DNA from: Candidatus Methylomirabilota bacterium | GTDB taxonomy: Bacteria; Methylomirabilota; Methylomirabilia; Rokubacteriales; CSP1-6 | DNA length: 61,605 nt | Assembly: GCA_035315345.1 (NCBI GenBank) | Contig: DATFYA010000083.1 | Coordinates: forward strand, 1-61,605 | Reading direction: 5' to 3' | Part shown: piece by piece, positions 46,893 through 55,294 of the stretch | How the letters are laid out: each line of letters begins with the position of its first letter | How positions within the stretch are numbered: the stretch's first letter is position 1 | Made by a program: the position numbers and the translations under genes | Notes under the pieces: model-generated | Told to the model about the DNA's origin: nothing | The model's input: the letters and a program-made list of their open reading frames with translations, nothing else | Databases searched by the model: none

Positions 46893-47270
46893 ATGAAGAC
46901 GGTGGCCGTGGTGCTGGCTCTGGTCCTGCTGTCGATGACGCCCGTCGTGGCATCGGCGGGAGACGTGCTGAAGCCGACCGTGCTGGCTCCGAATCCCTTC
47001 GCGATGACCCCGCCGCCGGCGGCGGTCACTCCCCAGCCGGATCGCGGCGTGCCCGTGCGCCCACCGCATCGCCCCCGCTACCCACCCCCGATCGTGACCA
47101 GCCCGTGCTGCGCCGCCGGATACTGGGCGTATCAGTGGGTGCCCACCACCTACACCACCTACGTGTGGGTCCCCGGCTACGTCACCGAGAGCGGGATTCT
47201 CGTGGGCGGCGGCTATCAGCCCCAGGTCGTCGCCGGAGGGTACTACCAGCAGGTCTGGATCGGCTACTGA
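46893..47270 (+). CDS. Small secreted proline/tyrosine-rich protein
   Basis: A 125-residue exported protein of no recognised family. The signal peptide is clear, with cleavage near ASA-GD (residue 22). The mature part has a proline-rich linker (PPPAAVTPQPDRGVPVRPPH), a Cys-Cys pair, and a C-terminal part rich in Tyr, Trp, Gly and Val (YWAYQWVPTTYTTYVWVPGY). It resembles small envelope proteins with YXXQ-type repeats. GGAGG precedes the ATG. Confidence 0.7.
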   Translation: MKTVAVVLALVLLSMTPVVASAGDVLKPTVLAPNPFAMTPPPAAVTPQPDRGVPVRPPHRPRYPPPIVTSPCCAAGYWAYQWVPTTYTTYVWVPGYVTESGILVGGGYQPQVVAGGYYQQVWIGY

Positions 47271-47953
47271 TGGCCGAGGGGCTGTACCTGAAGCAGGTCG
47301 AGCTGGGCCCGATGCAGAACTTCGTCTATCTGATCGGCGACCAGGCGAGCCGTGAGTGCGTGGTGGTGGATCCGGCCTGGGAGATCGACGGCATCGCCGA
47401 CCTCATCGCGGCCGACGACATGCGGCTGACCGGCGTGCTGGTCACCCACACGCACCAGGACCACGTGGGCGGTCACCTGTTCGGGCACGACATCCCGGGC
47501 GTCGCCGAGCTGCTGGCTCGGCATCCGACCAAGGTCTACGTGCACCGGGCCGAGCGCGAGTTCCTCAAGGGCTTCGGCTCGGATCTCGTCAAGGTCGAGG
47601 GCGGCGACACCCTGCAGGTTGGCGCGATCCCGCTCACCTTCGTCCACACCCCCGGGCACACTCCGGGCTCGCAGTGCTTCCTGATCGACGGCTGCCTGAT
47701 CTCGGGCGACACCCTCTTCATCCGCTCGTGCGGCCGCACCGACCTGCCCGGCAGCGACCCGAGTGAGATGTACGTGTCGCTCACCCAGCGTCTGGGCGCG
47801 CTGCCCGAGGAGACGGTGGTGCTGCCCGGTCACAACTACGGCGGCTCGCAGACCACCATCGGCGCCGAGAAGCGTCAGAATCCGATGATGCGGTTCGCGT
47901 CCATGACCGAGTTCCTGCAGGTCATGGGCGGCGGCCGCGTCGGCCGCACATAG
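47270..47953 (+). CDS. MBL-fold hydrolase (glyoxalase II-like)
   Basis: A 227-residue metallo-beta-lactamase-fold protein. Metal motif HTHQDHVGGHLFG is complete, followed by HTPGHTPGSQ, a metal-binding Asp in SGDTLFIRSCGRTDLPG, and LPGHNYGG. The SCGRTDLPGSD stretch is typical of ETHE1/persulfide-dioxygenase-like or GloB-like hydrolases, so a thioester or persulfide substrate is possible. ATG overlaps the preceding stop by one base. Confidence 0.9.
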   Translation: MAEGLYLKQVELGPMQNFVYLIGDQASRECVVVDPAWEIDGIADLIAADDMRLTGVLVTHTHQDHVGGHLFGHDIPGVAELLARHPTKVYVHRAEREFLKGFGSDLVKVEGGDTLQVGAIPLTFVHTPGHTPGSQCFLIDGCLISGDTLFIRSCGRTDLPGSDPSEMYVSLTQRLGALPEETVVLPGHNYGGSQTTIGAEKRQNPMMRFASMTEFLQVMGGGRVGRT

Positions 47954-48840
47954 CCCGCTCCGCCCTCCTCATCGTCAACCCGGCGGCCGGCGGGGGCCGC
48001 ACCCGGCGGCTGTGGCCGCGGCTGAGCGACACGCTGGCCCGCCGCGCGCTCGCCTTCGAGGTGGCCGAGACGCGCGGGCCCGGCCACGCCACCGCGCTCG
48101 CCGACGAGGCCGCGCGCGCCGGCGTGCCCTTGGTGGTCGCGGTCGGCGGCGACGGCACGCTCAACGAGGTGGTCAACGGGGTGACACCGCTGCGCGAGAG
48201 TCACCCGGCGACGGTGGGCGCGGTGATGACCGGGCGCGGCCGCGATGCCTGCCGCAATCTCGGCCTGCTCCGCGATCCGCACCGGGCGGTGCGGCGACTG
48301 GCGGAGGGGCACGTCGTCTCGCGCGATCTCGGCCTGGCGGCGTGGCCCGGCGGCCGGCGGTTCTTCATCGCGGCGGTCGGGGTCGGGTTCGATGCGCTGG
48401 TTGTCCGCCGGGCCGGAACGGCGGGCGGGCGGCTGCGCTATCCGGCCGCGGTGCTCGCCAGCCTGCGTGACTACCGGCCATCGCAGGCGGTCGTCGACGG
48501 GCCGGCCGGGGAGTCGTGGACCGGCGCGGCGGCGAGCGTGCTCGTGTGCAACGGGTCGCACCTGGGCGGCGGCATGCGCATCGCGCCCGCCGCCCGCGTG
48601 GACGACGGCCTGCTCGACGTCGTCGTGCTGGGGGGGCTCGGTCGCGCCGAGCTGGCTCTCTGGCTGCCGACCGTGTTCTGGGGCGGCCATCTCGCCAACC
48701 GGAAGGTGCGCTCCTGGCGCGCTCCCGCCTTCCGCGTGGACATGCCCGGGGCATCGTCGCTGCAGCTCGACGGCGAGCTCGCGGGCGGCCTGCCGCTCGA
48801 GATCACCGCGCAGGCGGGCGCGCTCCGGCTGCTCGTCTAG
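47950..48840 (+). CDS. Diacylglycerol/lipid kinase family protein (start uncertain)
   Basis: About 296 residues of a DAGK-catalytic (YegS/DgkB) protein that would phosphorylate a lipid. The N-terminal phosphate-loop stretch LLIVNPAAGGGRTRRLW is well conserved, and VAVGGDGTLNEVVNG and the C-terminal LQLDGEL region are typical. However, no ATG, GTG or TTG lies upstream of that conserved start. The only candidate is ATA at 47950, which would overlap the MBL stop as ATAG. The first ordinary start, GTG 48061, would remove the nucleotide loop. The stop TAG shares CTAG with the stop of the convergent SDR gene. Confidence 0.78.
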   Translation: MARSALLIVNPAAGGGRTRRLWPRLSDTLARRALAFEVAETRGPGHATALADEAARAGVPLVVAVGGDGTLNEVVNGVTPLRESHPATVGAVMTGRGRDACRNLGLLRDPHRAVRRLAEGHVVSRDLGLAAWPGGRRFFIAAVGVGFDALVVRRAGTAGGRLRYPAAVLASLRDYRPSQAVVDGPAGESWTGAAASVLVCNGSHLGGGMRIAPAARVDDGLLDVVVLGGLGRAELALWLPTVFWGGHLANRKVRSWRAPAFRVDMPGASSLQLDGELAGGLPLEITAQAGALRLLV

Positions 48841-49595
48841 ACCGCCGACATCCCGCCGTCCACGAACAGCACCTGGCCGGTGACGTAGGGCGAGCACGTG
48901 GCGAAGAAGCGCACCGCCTGGGCCACGTCGGCCGGGGTGCCGTGGCGGCCCATCGGGATGCGGCGGGCCAGGCGCCGGCCCGACTCGCGGGGAAAGCCCT
49001 CGGGCAGCAGCACCACCCCCGGGGCCACCGCGTTGACCTGGATGCGGGGCGCGAGCGCGGCGGCCAGGCCGCGGGTCAGCATGATCACGCCCGCCTTGGA
49101 GACGCCGTACGGCACGTAGCCCGGCCACGCGCGCACCGCGCCCACGTCGGCGATATTGACGATGCGTCCGCCCCGTCGGCCCATCAGCCGTGCCGCGGCC
49201 TGGCTGCAGAAGAAGGGCGCGCGCAGATTCACCGCGATCAGCCGGTCGAACTGCGCGGGGGTGGTGGTCTCGACCGGCGTGCGGAAGAAGACCGCCGCGT
49301 TGTTCACCAGGATGTCGAGCCGGCCCAGCCGCCGCGCCACCGCGGCCACGAGCGCGCGCGCCTCCGCCGGCCGGGCGATGTCCGCGCGCAGCGCGACTGC
49401 CCGCACCCCGCGCGCCCGCAGCTCGCGCTCGGCCGCGCGCGCGGCCGCGGCGGAGCGCCGGTAGCCGATCGCCACGTCCGCGCCCGCGTCGGCGAGGGCG
49501 CGCGCGATCTCGAGCCCGACGCGCTGGGCGCCGCCGGTGACGAGGGCGACGCGGCCGGTCAGTTCCTTGACTTGCCCGGGGGCGTATGGTCTCAT
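48837..49595 (-). CDS. SDR-family oxidoreductase, pteridine-reductase-like
   Basis: A 252-residue short-chain dehydrogenase. The cofactor motif is LVTGGAQRVGLEIARAL, the NNAAVFF stretch is conserved, and the catalytic residues appear as Tyr and Lys in YVPYGVSKAGV. The Ser of the usual triad is less clear (IVNIADVGAV). The GGAQRVG start and the YRRS cofactor loop match pteridine reductase/FolM-type NADPH enzymes. The end overlaps the kinase gene by CTAG. Confidence 0.85.
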   Translation of the reverse strand: MRPYAPGQVKELTGRVALVTGGAQRVGLEIARALADAGADVAIGYRRSAAAARAAERELRARGVRAVALRADIARPAEARALVAAVARRLGRLDILVNNAAVFFRTPVETTTPAQFDRLIAVNLRAPFFCSQAAARLMGRRGGRIVNIADVGAVRAWPGYVPYGVSKAGVIMLTRGLAAALAPRIQVNAVAPGVVLLPEGFPRESGRRLARRIPMGRHGTPADVAQAVRFFATCSPYVTGQVLFVDGGMSAV

Positions 49596-49604
49596 CGGCT
49601 GGAT

Positions 49605-50216
49605 ATGTCCGGTAGTTTTCGCAACTGGATCAAGGTCCGGTTCATCACCGGGCTCTTCTCCACCGTCCCCGCGATCGCCACCGCCTGGCTGCTGTGGGTC
49701 TTCTGGAACGCGATCGACGACTTCTTCTCCCCGGTGTACACGCAGATGATCGGCCGGCGCATTCCCGGCCTGGGCTTCCTGACCGCGCTGGTGATCATCT
49801 TCATCATGGGCCTCATCGCGCGCAACGTGTTCGGGCGCCGCGTGCTCGCCCGGATCGAGATGCTGTTCGACCACGTGCCGATCTTCCGCAGCATCTACCC
49901 GTCCGTGAAGCAGCTGCTGGAATCCTTCTCGCCCCAGAAGCGCAACTCGTTCAAGGCGGTGGTGCTCGCCGAGCATCCGCGCAAGGGCGAATACGTGTTC
50001 GGGTTCGTCACCTCCGAGCTGCTGATCGAGGGGGTCGAAGGGAAGCGCCAGATGGTGACGGTGTTCGTGCCCACCAACAACCTGTACCTGGGCGACGTCA
50101 TCGTGGTGCCGAAGGAGGACACGCTCCCCACCGGGCTCACCGTCGAGGAAGGCATCCGCATCATCCTCTCCGCCGGGACCGCCACCCCCTCGCGGCTCCC
50201 GCGCGAGCGGCTCTGA
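49605..50216 (+). CDS. DUF502 membrane protein
   Basis: A 203-residue protein with two N-terminal membrane spans (residues about 15-35 and 55-75) and then the family stretch RSIYPSVKQLLESFSPQKRN. The DUF502 fold follows (VTVFVPTNNLYLGDVIVVP). ATG 49605 sits 9 bases past the divergent SDR start. Function is unknown across the family; plant relatives are COV-type. Confidence 0.88.
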   Translation: MSGSFRNWIKVRFITGLFSTVPAIATAWLLWVFWNAIDDFFSPVYTQMIGRRIPGLGFLTALVIIFIMGLIARNVFGRRVLARIEMLFDHVPIFRSIYPSVKQLLESFSPQKRNSFKAVVLAEHPRKGEYVFGFVTSELLIEGVEGKRQMVTVFVPTNNLYLGDVIVVPKEDTLPTGLTVEEGIRIILSAGTATPSRLPRERL

Positions 50217-50837
50217 TCACGCGGCCGGGCGGATCGACGCCAGCCAGGCCGCGATCGCCTCGCCCAGCGGATAGAGCTTCCCGAAGAAGAAGTGGTCGGC
50301 GCCCTCGATGACGCGCTCCTGCGCGCCGGTCGCTTCGGCGAGCCGATGCAGGGCCGCGGCCGGGCAATAGTCGTCCCGCGTTCCCGCGGTGAGCAGGACC
50401 GGCCCCCCGCCGCGCCCGAGGAAGGCCCAGTCGTACATGCCGAGCGGCGGCGCGACGAGGCCGAGCGGGGCGTCGCCGGGCCGGGTCGCCCGGGCCGCCG
50501 CGTGCGCTCCGAAGGAATAGCCGATGACGCCGACCGGAGCGCCGGCCGGGAGCCGAGCCGCCAGGGTGGCCATGGCCGCCCGGACGTCCTGCTCGCCGAG
50601 GCCCTTGTCGTGGATGCCTTCAGAGGCCCCGACGCCCCGGAAGTTGAAGCGCAGGGTCGCATAGCCGGTGGCCCGGGCGACTTCGGCGGCCCGGATCACG
50701 ACCGGGTTGTCCATATCGCCGCCGTAGAGCGGGTGCGGGTGGCAGAGAACGAACCCGCCGACGGGAGTGTCGAGGCCTTGAAGGCGCGCTTCCAGGCTCG
50801 GCCCGCCCGGAACCGCGACGGTGGTCGCTTCTTCCAT
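50217..50837 (-). CDS. Alpha/beta hydrolase, dienelactone hydrolase-like
   Basis: A 206-residue cytoplasmic hydrolase. Features are FVLCHPHPLYGGDMDNPVV, the N-F-R-G-V-G stretch (FNFRGVGASEG), nucleophile elbow GYSFGAHAA, Asp in GTRDDYCP and His in GADHFFFGK. The GxSxG-like nucleophile and HPHPxxGG are typical of the YtxM/alpha-beta-fold family that includes hydrolases of unknown substrate. Length is normal. It is convergent with the DUF502 gene with no gap. A hydrophobic start is absent. Confidence 0.85.
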   Translation of the reverse strand: MEEATTVAVPGGPSLEARLQGLDTPVGGFVLCHPHPLYGGDMDNPVVIRAAEVARATGYATLRFNFRGVGASEGIHDKGLGEQDVRAAMATLAARLPAGAPVGVIGYSFGAHAAARATRPGDAPLGLVAPPLGMYDWAFLGRGGGPVLLTAGTRDDYCPAAALHRLAEATGAQERVIEGADHFFFGKLYPLGEAIAAWLASIRPAA

Positions 50838-50903
50838 ACGATTCCCGACCTTAGGGGCTGGCTCGGGAATATTCAAGGGCCGGCTGCCGTCACAGCCTAC
50901 AGG

Positions 50904-50909
50904 TATACT
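50904..50909 (+). promoter_or_regulatory. Possible -10 box immediately before the anti-sigma-like gene
   Basis: TATACT, 4 bases ahead of ATG 50914. Transcription would start at or near the ATG, so the message may be leaderless. No -35 element recognised. Confidence 0.33.
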
Positions 50910-50913
50910 TTTC

Positions 50914-51438
50914 ATGATGCCGTCACCCGGATGTCTCTGGAATCGTCCCCGGCTCGAGCGCCTCGTGGATGGCGGGCTCGGCCCGTGGATGGGCCGGTGG
51001 GCCGCGCAGCACGTCGCAGGATGCCGGGGCTGCGGGCGCGAGGTGGAGCGCCTCCGGGAGCTGCGGGCTCTCATTCGGAGCGCCGAGACCGATGTCGCGG
51101 ATCCGGACTGGTCTCAGTTCTGGCCGGCCGTTCGCGTCCGGATCGCCCGGGAGACGCCCCCACCGGTTCGCGACGCCTGGTGGCTGCCCTACTGGAAGCC
51201 GGTCTGGGGTCATCCCCGAGTGGCCCTGAGCGGGCTGGTGATCTCCACGCTGGCCATCGTCCTGGTGTTCTGGCCGAGCGTTCACGCTCCGGTGTCGCGG
51301 GCGATCGCCGCGCCCGTCGAGGTGCAGGACGTGTCGACCTCGGATCCGAACCGCAGCGTGATGGTGTTCTCGAACCCGGATGACGACGTGACCGTGATCT
51401 GGGTGTTCAACCCCGCCGAACAGGACGAGCAATCGTAG
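50914..51438 (+). CDS. Anti-sigma-like membrane protein with zinc finger
   Basis: A 174-residue protein with an N-terminal zinc-finger-like motif, HVAGCRGC (His-x3-Cys-x2-Cys, residues about 33-40), followed by a charged helix and one membrane span (residues about 110-128, SGLVISTLAIVLVFWP). The short extracytoplasmic tail ends in FNPAEQDEQS. This layout fits the ZAS class of anti-sigma factors, but no sigma gene is adjacent; the only ECF gene in the window is 16 kb away. Two start ATGs (50914, 50917) are in frame. Confidence 0.7.
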   Translation: MMPSPGCLWNRPRLERLVDGGLGPWMGRWAAQHVAGCRGCGREVERLRELRALIRSAETDVADPDWSQFWPAVRVRIARETPPPVRDAWWLPYWKPVWGHPRVALSGLVISTLAIVLVFWPSVHAPVSRAIAAPVEVQDVSTSDPNRSVMVFSNPDDDVTVIWVFNPAEQDEQS

Positions 51439-51465
51439 CCTCCGCGCCGCGCGGCGCGGACCCCG

Positions 51466-52380
51466 CTACTCCTTCAGACCGGCCAGCCGCTCCTTGGCCA
51501 GCGGCGCCTCTTCGGATTGCGGGAAGTGGTCGACGAGGTATTGCAGCCTGGACTGGGCCAGCGCGGTCTGCTTGAGCTCGACGAGGGCGAGCGCCTCCTT
51601 GTAGAGCGCGGTCGGCACCTTGCTGCCGCGCGGGTACGCGACCACGACCTTCCGGAACTCCTGCACCGCCTGCTCCATGTTCTCGCGGGCCTTGTCCGGC
51701 TGGCTCGCGGTGGCGCGGGCCATGCTGAAGTAGGCCTCGCCGATCCAGTACTGCGCGCTGTCGGCGAGCGGCGAGTCCGGAAAGCGGCGGAGGAAGTCAC
51801 GGAAGCCGGAGACGGCGAGAGGGTAGAGGCCCTTGCTGAAGTCCAGATACGCGGCCTGGTAGCTCTCCTCCGCGGACGCGCCGGCCCGCGCGGGGGCCGG
51901 CACCGCGGCGATCGCCGGCGCGGGGCCGGGTCCCGCGCCGGTGCGCGCGGGCGGGGGAATCGCGCCGGATCCCCCCGAGGGAGCGGCGCCGCTCGACGGC
52001 GGCGGGGCTGCCGACGGAGCCGGCTGGCGCGCGAGGGTTTCCACCCGCTGCGAGAGATCGTCGATGCGGGCGGAAACGCGCGCGACGTCCTGCGACAGCG
52101 CGTCGAGCCGGGAATTCAGGGCGGAGAGCTGCTTGTTGGTCTCGGCGGACTGCTCGCGGGTGCGTCGATCGATCTGGCCCACCACGGTTTCGGTGTCGCC
52201 GCGGCTGCGGTGGACGTTGAGGGTGAGCGAGTTGAGGTCCTGGCGAAGCTGGGCGACGTCCTGCTGGAGCGCATCCCCGGAGACGTCGGCGCAGCCCCCG
52301 ACGGCCAGCGCTCCGGCCGCGAGGATCGCGGACGCAACGAAGGGGAGCCGGTGGCTCCCCTTCGTCAGCGTCCTGCGCAC
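51466..52380 (-). CDS. cpoB: Cell division coordinator CpoB (YbgF), Tol-Pal TPR lipoprotein-like
   Basis: A 304-residue envelope protein. The signal segment ends in VGGC, a lipobox, followed by a coiled coil (residues about 30-115) with LNSLTLNVHRSRGDTETVVG, a Pro/Ala/Gly-rich linker, and a TPR domain (YLDFSKGLYPLAVSGFRDFL, QYWIGEAYFSMA, ALYKEALALVELKQ). Relatives are periplasmic CpoB, which tie Tol-Pal to cell-wall synthesis. The lipobox is an unusual feature. GTG 52380 starts 20 bases downstream of pal; a start at 52449 is possible. Confidence 0.87.
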   Translation of the reverse strand: MRRTLTKGSHRLPFVASAILAAGALAVGGCADVSGDALQQDVAQLRQDLNSLTLNVHRSRGDTETVVGQIDRRTREQSAETNKQLSALNSRLDALSQDVARVSARIDDLSQRVETLARQPAPSAAPPPSSGAAPSGGSGAIPPPARTGAGPGPAPAIAAVPAPARAGASAEESYQAAYLDFSKGLYPLAVSGFRDFLRRFPDSPLADSAQYWIGEAYFSMARATASQPDKARENMEQAVQEFRKVVVAYPRGSKVPTALYKEALALVELKQTALAQSRLQYLVDHFPQSEEAPLAKERLAGLKE

Positions 52381-52400
52381 GGAATGGTCCCCGATCGGGT

Positions 52401-52979
52401 TCAGCGAGACTTGGTCAGGAAGTGCGACCGCCGGTTCCGGGCCCAGCAATCCTCGGTGTGCTCGGTGCAGACCGGGCGCTCCTTGCCGTAGGAGATGATC
52501 GTGATTCGGCTGGCCTGCACCCCCTGGGAGACGAGGTAGTTCATCGTCGACTTCGCCCGGCGCTCGCCGAGGGCCAGGTTGTATTCGTTGGTGCCGCGCT
52601 CGTCGCAGTGGCCCTCGATCAGCACGAGGTTATCGTTGGTCTTCAGCCACGCCGCGTTGGTGTCGAGGATCTTCGCGTCGTTCGCACGGATGTCGTACTT
52701 GTCGAAATCGAAGTAGACGTCCTTCAAGTTCGCGTTCTCCGCGAACTCGCTCGGGCGCGGAGGCGTGGCGGGCGCCGCGGTCGCGGGCGCGGCCGGGGCC
52801 GGGGTCATCGAGGGCGTGGATGGGCTCGACGGCGCCGGGGAGGATGGAGCCGGCGTGCCGGTCGGAGCCGGCGCCGAGGCCGCGGTCGTGGCGGGCCGCT
52901 TCGGGCACCCCACGAGGAATAGAGAGAGGGCGAGGACTGGGATTGCGAGCAGCTGCGCGCTTCCCCATCGATGCGCCAT
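52401..52979 (-). CDS. pal: Peptidoglycan-associated lipoprotein Pal
   Basis: A 192-residue outer-membrane lipoprotein. The signal ends in FLVGC. A long Pro/Ala/Thr linker follows (residues 30-80), then the OmpA-like domain with VYFDFDKYDIR, LIEGHCDERGTNEYNLALGE, RRAKSTMNYLVSQGV and ISYGKERPVC. It holds the outer membrane to peptidoglycan through the wall peptide. Downstream of tolB. Confidence 0.94.
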   Translation of the reverse strand: MAHRWGSAQLLAIPVLALSLFLVGCPKRPATTAASAPAPTGTPAPSSPAPSSPSTPSMTPAPAAPATAAPATPPRPSEFAENANLKDVYFDFDKYDIRANDAKILDTNAAWLKTNDNLVLIEGHCDERGTNEYNLALGERRAKSTMNYLVSQGVQASRITIISYGKERPVCTEHTEDCWARNRRSHFLTKSR

Positions 52980-53044
52980 GAGTCACATCCTCCTTGTTTT
53001 CTTCGTCAGAATCAGTGCGCCCCGCGCTTCACCGAGTCATCCTA

Positions 53045-54391
53045 TCACGGAAGACGCGGTGACCAAGAAGCACTTGTTGATTCGCCGGCTCCTCGCGGCA
53101 GCGGCTGCTGCTCGCTGCCGTCGGCCAGCATCGTGTAGAGCTGATAGTTGCCGGAGCGATTGGACTGGAACACGAGATGTCGCGCGTTGGGCGCCCACGA
53201 GGCGCCCTCGTTGTTGCCCGGGCCCGCGGTGAGGCGACGCAGGTTCGATCCATCCGGGCTCACCGCCCAGAGGTCGAAGTTCCCCTGTCGGGAGGTGAAC
53301 GCGATGGTGTCGCCCTTCGGCGACCAGCGCGGCTGGGTGTTGAAGCCGGACTGGGTGACCCGCCGCACGTTGGCTCCCTCGGCGTCCATGACGAAGACGT
53401 GGGCGCCGCCCGCCCGCTCGGAGACGAAGGCGATCTCGCGCCCGGTGGGCGACCAGGTCGGCTCGGTATCGATGCCCGCGTAGGTGGTGAGCCGACGGAA
53501 GGCGCCGGTGGCCAGGGTCAGCAGATACACCTCGGGGTTCCCGTCGCGCGACAGGGTGAGCGCCACCGTGCGGCCGTCCGGGCTGAAGGCGGGCGTGGTG
53601 TTGATGCCGAGGAAGCCGGCGAGCACCTGGACCGGCCGGTTCTCGAACGGGAACATACGGTAGAGGTACGGGTACCCGCGCATGTACGACGTGAAGGCGA
53701 GCGAGCGGGTGTCCGGGCTCCACACCGGCGAGAGGTTGATCGAGTTGTTCGACGTGACGCGGGTCGGGTTCGCCCCGTCGTAATCCATCATGTGCAGCTC
53801 TTTGTGGCCCGACACCACGCCGACGTACGCCATCTTGGTGTCGGCGATTCCCAGCTCCCCGGTGAACTGCATCACCACCTCGTCGGCGATCTTGTGAGCG
53901 AGGCGGCGCGCCTGGTTCGTCGGCATCTCGACCTTCTTGCTGCCGATCAGCCGGAATTCGGGAGAGGTCAGGTCGTGCAGCCGCATCTCGACCTCGGCGC
54001 GGTCGCCCCGCAGGGTGAGCAGGCCGTGCAGGCCGGCGTGCGCGCCCGCCGCCGCGAAGTTGCCGAAGGCGGCGCGCAGGGCGGCGGGATCGCCGGCCGC
54101 GATGGGCGGCACCTCGGTCACCACGCTGAAGAGCGAGGAGAACGTGAGGTCCCGGGCCGTCACCAGGGGCAGGCTCTTGCCGAGCCCGGCGGGGTCGGTG
54201 CCCGCGACCAGCGTGAAGTTGGGGATCACGATGTTGAGCTTCTTGGCGCCGGTGGCGAGCACGTTGAGGAGCACGTCGGCGGCCTGCGATCGCGCGGCCG
54301 GCGGCGAGGAGAGCGCGCCGACGAGCGCGGCCAGCACCACCAGGGCCGCCAGCGCGCCGAGCGGACGTCCGGGACGCATCAGGTTGTGCAT
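53045..54391 (-). CDS. tolB: Tol-Pal system beta-propeller protein TolB
   Basis: A 448-residue periplasmic protein. Signal peptide ends near SQAA; the N-terminal domain (residues 35-165) is followed by a six-bladed propeller with repeated S-P-D-G-R and W-S-P-x-G motifs, for example PAFSPDGRTVALTL, PTWSPTGREIAFVS, PRWSPKGDTIAFTS. It binds Pal and TolA. It begins 18 bases downstream of the tolA-like stop. Alternative start at ATG 54379. Confidence 0.94.
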   Translation of the reverse strand: MHNLMRPGRPLGALAALVVLAALVGALSSPPAARSQAADVLLNVLATGAKKLNIVIPNFTLVAGTDPAGLGKSLPLVTARDLTFSSLFSVVTEVPPIAAGDPAALRAAFGNFAAAGAHAGLHGLLTLRGDRAEVEMRLHDLTSPEFRLIGSKKVEMPTNQARRLAHKIADEVVMQFTGELGIADTKMAYVGVVSGHKELHMMDYDGANPTRVTSNNSINLSPVWSPDTRSLAFTSYMRGYPYLYRMFPFENRPVQVLAGFLGINTTPAFSPDGRTVALTLSRDGNPEVYLLTLATGAFRRLTTYAGIDTEPTWSPTGREIAFVSERAGGAHVFVMDAEGANVRRVTQSGFNTQPRWSPKGDTIAFTSRQGNFDLWAVSPDGSNLRRLTAGPGNNEGASWAPNARHLVFQSNRSGNYQLYTMLADGSEQQPLPRGAGESTSASWSPRLP

Positions 54392-54409
54392 GACTCACCC
54401 ATGTCACTG

Positions 54410-55294
54410 TCAGCCACGACGTAGATCGAAGGTGAACAGGATGCGGAGCGACGGCTTCGTCCAGTCGTCTGGCAGTTTCGGAAAGGGACTCGCGCTCATG
54501 ACCGCGCGGAGAGCCGCGTTGTCGTAGAACGCGTTGCCCGAGCTCTTGTGGATGGAGGGCGGCCCGATGGAGCCGTCACGCTGGATCTCGACGTAGATCT
54601 GCGGCTTCTGCGGTGGCTCCGCCGGCTGGTTCTGGCGCTGCCACTCGAACTCGACCTTCTGCAGCACCTGACGCAGGTACCACGCGTACGGGAAGTCGCC
54701 CACGTCCAGGGTGAGGGCGCCGGACCCGGTCACGACGCCGGTCGGCGCGCCGAGCGACGCGGACTCCTGCGGGCGCGCCGACTCGGCGGTCTTCTCGCCG
54801 CGCTTCGCTCCCGACGGCGGGGTCGCCAGCGGCGGCAGCTCCTTCTCGCCGGGGCGAGGGAGCGTGGGCGCGCGCGGGGGCAGCGGACGCGCGGTCGGCA
54901 GCGACGGCGCGGGCAGGCTCGGCGTCTCGCGGGGCGGCGCCTCGCGCGGCGGGGTCGGCGCCTTCGGCTGAGGCTCCGGGTCGGGCGGACGCGGGGCGAC
55001 CGGCGCCTGCGGACGAGGGGCGACCGGCGCGACCGGCGCGTTGGGAACCCCGACCGCCGCGACCATCGGCACCAGGTTGACGACCTGGACCTTCTCGGGT
55101 CGCCAGCCGCTCCACATCACGAACGCCATGATCCCGCCGAAGAACAGGATGTGGCCGAGCGCCGAGTAGAAGATCGCGGCCATCGGCAGGCGCCGCCCGC
55201 TCAGCGCCGGTCCGAGCCGCCGCAGGCCGGGATCGGGGCGCGGGCCAGGACGCGGCCCCATCGGGTAGCGGCGGGCGGCCATCGTGGTGCTCAT
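54410..55294 (-). CDS. TolA/TonB-like energy transducer
   Basis: A 294-residue inner-membrane protein. One membrane span (residues about 38-62, MAAIFYSALGHILFFGGIMA) follows a cytoplasmic N-terminus, then a Pro-rich region (residues 85-155), typical of TonB, and a C-terminal domain with VEIQRDGSIGPPSIHKSSGN and the TonB_C-like YDNAALRAVMSASPFP. It would couple TolQ/TolR proton-motive energy to TolB and Pal. The role as TolA follows from the operon. Confidence 0.87.
   Translation of the reverse strand: MSTTMAARRYPMGPRPGPRPDPGLRRLGPALSGRRLPMAAIFYSALGHILFFGGIMAFVMWSGWRPEKVQVVNLVPMVAAVGVPNAPVAPVAPRPQAPVAPRPPDPEPQPKAPTPPREAPPRETPSLPAPSLPTARPLPPRAPTLPRPGEKELPPLATPPSGAKRGEKTAESARPQESASLGAPTGVVTGSGALTLDVGDFPYAWYLRQVLQKVEFEWQRQNQPAEPPQKPQIYVEIQRDGSIGPPSIHKSSGNAFYDNAALRAVMSASPFPKLPDDWTKPSLRILFTFDLRRG

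Noticed and set aside
42284-47029. Very long open frame on the minus strand opposite the Gld-type operon
   Set aside because: It is a GC-rich shadow of the plus-strand genes: composition is rich in Arg, Gly, His and Glu without recognisable domains, while the plus strand holds four clear genes.
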